Positions 57,870 through 64,000 of a stretch of 64,000 nucleotides of DNA are shown piece after piece. How positions within the stretch are numbered: the stretch's first letter is position 1; each line of letters begins with the position of its first letter. The DNA comes from Tridacna crocea. Taxonomy: Eukaryota; Mollusca; Bivalvia; Cardiida; Cardiidae. The stretch is from assembly GCA_943736015.1 (NCBI GenBank), contig OX031063.1, positions 40,068,672 through 40,132,671 on the forward strand, given 5' to 3'. The notes under the pieces were generated by a model, which did no database searches, was not told the DNA's origin, and was given only the letters and a program-made list of their open reading frames with translations. A program made the position numbers and the translations under genes.

Positions 57870-58750
57870 GGAAACAGGAATACTTTTCCCAATAAAAGAT
57901 GTAAATATTCATTCATGCAGACTGAAGTCCTATTTTACAAGGGTATTTTTCCAAGTCATCAGCTGAAAATTTGTTTCAATAGATACAGATTTGATTCTGT
58001 TATAGGCAGACTACTGTATCTCATACAATCAGAAAGTGCAGATCCAAAATAGACTTCAACTACTCCAAGTATTCTGATCCTGATGTATATGTAGTCTGTC
58101 AATAAGATCAAATGAATAATTGCATTTTTTGGCATCCTACAAAATGAATTATAGCATTGCAACCCTATAATGTTTTTACAGTCTACATCATACAGAGTGC
58201 ATTTAAGAATACACAGTATTTTCTTTAATCTTAAATCCGCTTCTTAGCCAAATATTTTGACAAAGCAGGATCGAATCCCATTATTGGCATCTTTTACATT
58301 TCGTATCTTTTTGAAATTGAGTTTGTCTGTTTCATTTACATGTATTTCGCACTAAGTCAGTAATGAATATCTTTTCTCTTTCTCTGTGTCTTATTTTAGA
58401 CACTTATTTATTGTGACCTGTTTGACAAATTAAATTTTGTATTGATCAGTCTGATTTAGATACTAATTTTATGGAACCTGTTTGACAAATTAAATTTTGT
58501 ATCAGACTTTTCGCCTGTTAAACTGATTTTGTCTTTTCACTGGTCAAAAGACAGCCCTTATTTTATTTTCATAAATCTTTTCTGTTTATAGGCAACAGTT
58601 TTGTGATGCATATCCAATTTCTACAGGCATTCCTGTTGCTACTAGCAAGACTGACAATAATTAATATCCTGTAAAGTCTTATTTGTACAGAATGCACTCA
58701 TCTCTAACTACTTTTTATTTCATGCTTTCCGGAAGGATATCAAGAAATAG
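57870..58750. other. AT-rich spacer, nothing recognised
   Basis: One direct repeat, CCTGTTTGACAAATTAAATT, at 58419 and 58479. No frame or element otherwise. Confidence 0.5.
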
Positions 58751-59002
58751 CAGTGAAAATATTTTTCGATCTTACACTGGTACCACCGGTGAAAATAACA
58801 ATTTTCACATTCTTGTTGCCTAGGTAAATTGCGCATGCCTAACAACCAGATCGGAAATATGACGTCATATACCTTACATTTCACGCGCTTGACGTAACGT
58901 TGCTATGCGGGAGGGGTACGCCATGGGGAATAAGGGAAAAAAACTGTACTGAATTTTGATAAAGCTCCTCCAAGAAAGGGTTAAAAGCATACAATAAATA
59001 GA

Positions 59003-59163
59003 ATATTTGTGTTTTTTTTTTTTGGTGAAAGATCGAAATTTATTTAATCTTGTGAACACCATCGGTAATATTTTCACGAGTGGCACAGCCACGAGTGAAA
59101 ATATTACCGATTATGTCCACTCCATGAAATAAATTTCGATCTTACACCGAAAAAAACAAATAT
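59003..59163. mobile_element. Foldback element, about 78 bp arms (family G)
   Basis: ATATTTGTGTTTTTT at left and its complement at right, with GATCGAAATTTATTT / AAATAAATTTCGATC and ATCGGTAATATTTTCACGAG / CGAGTGAAAATATTACCGAT meeting at TGGCACAGCCA. A related half lies at 58750-58800 (TTTTTCGATCTTACACTGGT). Confidence 0.88.
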
Positions 59164-59173
59164 CCTCTATATC

Positions 59174-59456
59174 TTAACTCTTTACCACACAACGATTGCT
59201 TAGACTTGTCCAAATTGAAGGCATTTGCAGACAACAAAATAAATGCCGCCAAAAAAATGATGAAACTTGATACTGAAAATAAAGAAAACACTGTGGGAAA
59301 AGGAGAAAATGCTGGTAACCAGCATTTTCTCCTTTTACCACAATGTTTTCAACCCTCCCAGAAAAAGTTTTAACTCTTAAGTCAAGTTAATTTTGTTGTC
59401 TAAAAATACTTTGAATTTTGAACAGTCTAAAATTTTGTCATATGCAAAAGAGTTAA
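59174..59456. mobile_element. Family A element, symmetrised (two L arms), 283 bp
   Basis: CCAAATTGAAGGCATTTGCA at left and a matching TTTGTTGTCTAAAAATACTT and AACAGTCTAAAATTTTGTC at right, TTAA on both sides. Second L-L copy in the window. Confidence 0.82.
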
Positions 59457-59459
59457 ATT

Positions 59460-59717
59460 TAACTTTTTACCAAATGACAATTTAACAAAAAAATAACTTT
59501 TTTCAAAACATCAATGTTTTAGACAGTTCTAATTTGAAAGCACTTGCAGACGAAAAAATGTTTATGGCACAAATGAATAGCAATCAGTATCAGTCTAGAA
59601 AACATCGTAAGAAAAGGGAAAAATGCTGGTTACCAGCATTTCTCTTTTTCCCACAATTTTTTTAAAAGACCTAATTCTGAAGGTCATTAAAACTTGTGAT
59701 TGTGTGGTACAAAGTAA
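59460..59717 (-). mobile_element. Family A element
   Basis: L arm with an insertion (AACAAAAAAATAAC...); core AAATGCTGGTTACCAGCATT; R end GTGTGGTACAAAGTAAC. Confidence 0.68.
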
Positions 59718-59719
59718 CT

Positions 59720-60190
59720 GTAATTGGCATGTTGGTAAAAGAGAAAATGTAAAATAACACAGTAACCATTGACTACGTTCTCCTTTTTTCCAGATCGTTT
59801 TTAAAAACCTCTTTCCTCACTGTTTTCAATACAATGTGACTGTTTGGTGAAGGTTTAAAATTTCCTCCCAACTAGTCCATTAATAAAATGTCTTTCACCC
59901 ATAGAAAAAAGAACATCCATTACTAAAATAACAATGTCTTCAAAGAGTGTCTAAAAATGGAAGACTGGTGTTCTCTGCACATTTATGGTGCTTCCATGAC
60001 AAAGAACTTTCATTTACCACTGTAAAAATTACATCTTCAAACAATGTTTACAATAATGAAATTGTTTAACACTTTACCAGAAAATCCATGGTTTTACAGC
60101 ACCTGGAAAAGGTGACTTTTTAAAACAGTGGTGGAAAAAGAGAAAATAAAAAGCTGTTTTAAATCACTTTTCACATCAAGACAGTAACTG
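59720..60190. mobile_element. Two family A remnants in spacer
   Basis: Around 59745-59860 (GTAACCATTGACTACGTTCT) and 60068-60180 (TTTACCAGAAAATCCATGGT). Too decayed for exact limits. Confidence 0.35.
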
Positions 60191-60329
60191 TTATAAAGTG
60201 TGTATATACCCACAACATTTTGCTCTACGAAAGATAAAATGACGCTGTTGGAACTAATTCTCTCATCTTTTTTTTTATTTGCTTGGCTTTCAATGTTTTT
60301 ATTTCTTTTATTTCTTCAAATTTTACATT

Positions 60330-60440
60330 ATTCAAATTATATGGCAGAAGCCTGTGCATCTATCCATGCTTTCCTAGTGTTTCTCAACCAATACTACCGT
60401 CAACATTCTTTCAAAGCCACTGTAAGGCTGCTTTCCAACA
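60330..60440. mobile_element. Possible SINE-like fragment
   Basis: ATCTATCCATGCTTTCCTAG and TCAACATTCTTTCAAAGCCA recall 22560-22630 but are distant. Confidence 0.3.
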
Positions 60441-60675
60441 CAAACTTTGACAAAACAAAGTTTTCAGGGGTTAGAGTGGAATCAATACTGTTTCTATGAC
60501 AATATTCAAATTCTGAAGACAGAACTTGGCAAAGCTGAAAATGGAAAAGTCAATGATTTTAAGATTAAGATTAAAGCATAACCATCAGAGGTAATACTAA
60601 CTCCCAATGACAGGGGCGCCAGCCATTATAAGGCTCATAACTTAGCATAACCAGTCTGCGCTTGCTTGGTTACTA

Positions 60676-60903
60676 TTAAATCATTACCAAACAACAAAAT
60701 TTTAGGTTTGCTAAATAGAAAGCATTTGCAGACGACAAATTAAAAGTAACTGAAAACTTGAAATTTGTTTTGTGAAGAGTAGAAAACATTGTGGGGAAAG
60801 GAGAAAATGCTGGTTACCAGCATTTTCTCCTTTTCCCACAGTGTTTTCAAAATACTTCTTTCTCAGGGTCGTCAAAAGTAGGGATTGTGTGGTAATGGGT
60901 TAA
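60676..60903 (-). mobile_element. Family A TTAA element
   Basis: Complete; stem reads GTGGGGAAAGG. Confidence 0.88.
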
Positions 60904-61129
60904 GCCAATTTACCACACAATCCCTACTTTTAACGACCTTGAGAAAGAAACCTCTAGATAACATTGTGGGTAAAGGAGAAAATACTGGTAACCACCATTT
61001 TCTCCTTTCCCACAATGTTTTCTACTCTTCACAAAACAACTTTCAAATTTTCAGTCACTTTCATTTTGTAGTCTGCAAATGTTTTCAATTTGGTCAATCC
61101 TAAAATATTGTTGTTTGGTAATGAGTTAA
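60900..61129 (+). mobile_element. Family A TTAA element, sharing a TTAA
   Basis: Back to back with the previous copy; tip ACTGGTAACCACC. Confidence 0.87.
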
Positions 61130-61287
61130 ACCACATATAGAAACAGCTTTTAGGTACTAGACATAGAGGAAAGCCATTAGGAATAAATTCAAAGACTCTG
61201 GAAGTATGCTTGTTTGTCAATAAAACGGGGGTTTTTTTTTGTCCTGATCCAATTAGAAGCACTTACACTGCAGGTGCTTGTGGGGGA

Positions 61288-61430
61288 TTAACCTTTTCCC
61301 CTCACAGCAGATGACCTGGCTCCATCTCCTACTCGACCACTTTTGAAAATATTGTGACAAAATAAGAAATTTCTCATAATGAGCAATGTCTCCTCTGATA
61401 CAATAATTTCATGGTAATCCATAAATCAAA
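61288..61430. mobile_element. Family B-like remnant
   Basis: TTAACCTTTTCCCCTCAC, AATATTGTGACAAAATAAGA and TCTCATAATGAGCAATGTC recall the B hairpin. Confidence 0.4.
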
Positions 61431-61794
61431 CATTTTTTTATTATGATGTTCAAAATGTTACAAAAATGCTTTTAGAACTTGTCTGCAACCAATTTCTCTG
61501 AGAAGATGAAGACATAAATGTCAATAACCTGTCCAATATTTCCAATAACTTGCACTGATCATATCGATCTGTTTGACAGTAAATTGAAATAAAAGATGAT
61601 AAATATCATAGTAAATCCAGTTCTTGGCAACAGCTTCATTAAATGCTTTTTTTGTCATGTAATTTTATTTGAAACGGAAAACATAGGCAATGGTAATGGC
61701 ACATGAAAAGGAACAGCGAAAGTTAACCCTTTCTCAAACAAGCTGGAGTTTCAACAATCAGGACAAGAAAAAACCTCTGAAAAATCTCTGAAAA

Positions 61795-61990
61795 CACATA
61801 TATGCCAGAAGGGGCTTGTCAGTAAAATGGTTTTAAATCGAGAACACCAGTGGAAATAGTTAAAATTTTAAGAGTCAAATGCACAACTTAACATCATACA
61901 GATTTATTGTGGTAAGTTTGGAGTTATTCCGATGAAAACTTTAGGAAGAGTTGGGCACAAAAGAAATTACTGACGGACACACAAATGTAC
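61795..61990 (+). repeat. Dispersed repeat E
   Basis: GAAGGGGCTTGTCAGTAAAA, TTTTAAGAGTCAAATGCACA and CATCATACAGATTTATTGTG, as at 50000-50210. It adjoins an R-end fragment of family A at 61723-61790. Confidence 0.65.
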
Positions 61991-62395
61991 TGACCGATGG
62001 CTGATAAGGGCCAGCCTTGACATGATACAATCCTTCATGCATATTAAACGGGTAGAAATTACAAAAGCAACACATGTGGGTGCCAAAAGTATCTGCAATA
62101 TTATTTGTTTTTAGTGAAAGCTCCGTAGGTTGTAAAAGAAACATAACTGTATCCAAAATATTGATGGTTATCTGCCCTGTTGTATGGGTTCCTCATTTGA
62201 TAGTCAAAAACTTATCCAAAGGTTGAAGTAAAGATTTCAATTATGACAAAGTATAAAATGCCAAATTTTTTTTCAGGGCACAGCAGTACCTCCATTTTTC
62301 TTCAAAAACAGCAAAGCTAAAAATCATAGCAAAAGCTGACTGCCAACAATGAGCAATATCTTTCTTTTCACATGTATTTATATTTATAACACATT

Positions 62396-62632
62396 TTAAC
62401 CCTTTATCACACAATCCCAACTCGTAACAACCCTGAAAAAAAAAGGCTTTTGAAAACAGTGTGCAGAAGAGGAGAAAATGCTGGATGCTGGTAACCAGGA
62501 TTTTCTCCTTTTCCCTCTATGTTTTCTACCCTTCCCACGAAAGATTTCAGCCTTTCAGACTGATATTTTCATTGTTGTCTGCAAATTCTTTTCATTTGGA
62601 TTTGTCTAAAGTTTTGTCATATGCTGAAGACT
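62396..62632 (+). mobile_element. Family A element with tip micro-duplication
   Basis: AAATGCTGGATGCTGGTAAC: ATGCTGG is repeated on the left arm only. Right TTAA lost. Confidence 0.8.
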
Positions 62633-62645
62633 GAACGCCGTTTAT

Positions 62646-62874
62646 TTAACCCTTTACCCCATAAGGCATTCCTGTGGCATCTCTAATTGACCCTAAATAA
62701 CAGCAAGGATGATGCCGTTTCTTATGTGTGAATGACACCTTTTGATAGCATAGAAAACATTGTGGCAAAAGGTGAAATTGCTCGTCACGAGCAATTTCAC
62801 CTTTTGCCACAATGTTTTCCAAAGGGTCCTGTAAGCAATGTGTAGAAATGAGTATCTATGGAGTAAAGGGTTAA
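62646..62874 (-). mobile_element. Family B TTAA element
   Basis: Complete, perfect hairpin GAAATTGCTCGTCACGAGC. Confidence 0.92.
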
Positions 62875-62882
62875 ATAACTCC

Positions 62883-63111
62883 TTAACTCTTTACCACACG
62901 AGAAAATTTTAGACTGGCCCAAACTGAAAGCATTTGCAGACGACAAAATATAAGAGACTGAAAATCTGAAATTTGTGTTGGGAAGGTTAGAAAACTTTGT
63001 GGGAAAAGGAGAAAATGCTGGTAACCAGCATTTTCTCCTTTTCCCACAATGTTTTCTAAATGCTTCTTTTTCAGGGGTGTCAAAAGTAGGGATTGTGTGG
63101 TAATGGGTTAA
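62883..63111 (-). mobile_element. Family A TTAA element
   Basis: Complete; starts nine bases after the B copy. Confidence 0.9.
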
Positions 63112-63371
63112 GATGGTTTCTAAGTAGTCTGCTGCAAATTTGCTTCAGAAGGTTTAAAGTTAAGTGATAATCATATTGATCATGTATTGATACGAAGCAA
63201 GATCAATGCAAACTCCTGGACAAAACACACACTTCTTTCTACAACTAATTGACTTTTTTTTCCCCACCTGTAAAGAAACCCTTTCCATCCCTTGATCAAA
63301 CAGCACATTTCAGCTTCATTCATATTTCAATTGCACATTACATATGTGGCACAAGGGTTGGAATTTGTGGC

Positions 63372-63600
63372 TTAACCCATTACCACACAATCCCTATTTT
63401 TGACGACCCTGAGAAAGAGGCCTTTAGAAAACATTGTTGGAAAAGGAGAAAATGCTGGTAATCAGCATTTTCTCCTTTTCCAACATTGTTTTCTACTCTT
63501 CACAAAACAAATTTTAAATTTTCAGTCGCTTTTATTTTTTCGTCTGCAAATGCTTTGAATTTGGACAAGCCTAAAATATTGTCGTTTGGTAATGAGTTAA
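63372..63600 (+). mobile_element. Family A TTAA element with paired arm change
   Basis: TGTTGGAAAAGG faces CCTTTTCCAACA; the usual pair is TGTGGGAAAAGG / CCTTTTCCCACA. Confidence 0.9.
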
Positions 63601-63621
63601 AGAGATTAAAAACAAATGCTT

Positions 63622-63843
63622 TTAACTTTTTATCAAACAACAAAATTTCGGACTGGTCCAAATTGAAAGCACTTGCAGACTACAAACTAAATGTAACTCA
63701 AAAAGTTGGAATTTATTTCCAGCAGGGTAGAAAAAATTGTGGGAAAAGGAAGAAAAAGCTGGTTACCAGCATTTTCTCCTTCTTCCACCACATTTTCAAA
63801 AGACTTCTAACTCAGGGTCGTAAATTGTTTGGTAAAGGGTTAA
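63622..63843 (-). mobile_element. Family A TTAA element
   Basis: TTAA to TTAA; left stem GGAAGAAAAAGCTGG, right stem CTCCTTCTTCCACC. Confidence 0.82.
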
Positions 63844-64000
63844 CAAGCATTTTTCCCCTTTGTACAAGAAGTTTCTTAGACAAACTTCTTTCTTGGGGAC
63901 ATAGAAAAGGGAGTATTTTGGTTAAAGATTCAATTCTTCCAACTCTTAACTTTTATTATTTTCTTTAGATAACACTCCATGTTAAAAGGATGACAAAATA

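Noticed and set aside
60200-60499. A 99-codon frame with a hydrophobic start, as a membrane protein
   Set aside because: It overlaps a possible SINE fragment, its hydrophobic part comes from T-rich sequence, and no family is recognisable.
13720-63083. Many 60-70 codon frames with [20 protein letters not shown]-type products
   Set aside because: They are translations of the family A hairpin and repeat wherever that element occurs; their similarity reflects the repeat, not a gene family.

Overview
The window is eukaryotic and most likely from a bivalve mollusc. Genes are split by GT-AG introns, coding density is very low, and the repeats are of kinds known from bivalves: SINE-like elements with long target duplications, and non-autonomous elements built on arrays of 150-180 bp tandem repeats that resemble the bivalve 'pearl' type. 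The genus cannot be fixed from sequence alone; a heterodont bivalve is plausible.

Layout. 1-580: a 31-34 bp minisatellite split by an inverted-repeat element. 788-2596, minus strand: an intact GMC (glucose/choline dehydrogenase type) flavoprotein of 602 residues in one coding exon, with a likely intron in its 5' leader. 2640-4900: nothing recognised. 4988-7060: a tandem-repeat element with several stacked 5' ends. 7570-19000: mostly palindromic TTAA elements. 19193-56185, minus strand: a CLC-type chloride/proton exchanger of the vertebrate ClC-3/4/5 group. Eighteen coding exons could be placed with every splice phase matching; they give 744 residues from the Met in the first exon, ending at a stop at 19193. 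The selectivity serine, gating glutamate, proton glutamate and inner tyrosine are all present. Its longest intron (26117-37636) holds a candidate two-exon gene of unknown function (30844-31910) on the same strand. 56186-64000: upstream of the CLC gene, mostly repeats, with a weak candidate for a further 5' exon.

The dominant signal is repetitive. About 90 copies or pieces of one palindromic element (family A here) and seven of a related one (family B) fill the introns and spacers. Both are about 230 bp, start and end in TTAA, carry ends reading CCC(A/T)TTACC or CTCTTTACC, and have a hairpin of about 30 bp per arm at the centre. TTAA target plus CCCTTT ends point to piggyBac-type MITEs. Features worth a second look are arm-by-arm covariation of the hairpin, symmetrised left-left and right-right copies, internal duplications at the hairpin, chains of copies sharing one TTAA, and two copies that stop at or within a few bases of CLC splice donors. 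Several family A copies are interrupted by other elements, giving exact insertion junctions: a 1.4 kb tandem-repeat element with no target duplication, two SINE-like elements with 11-12 bp duplications, and a family B copy.

The two recognised genes share a strand but have no visible functional link. No rRNA, CRISPR array or intact transposase gene was seen.
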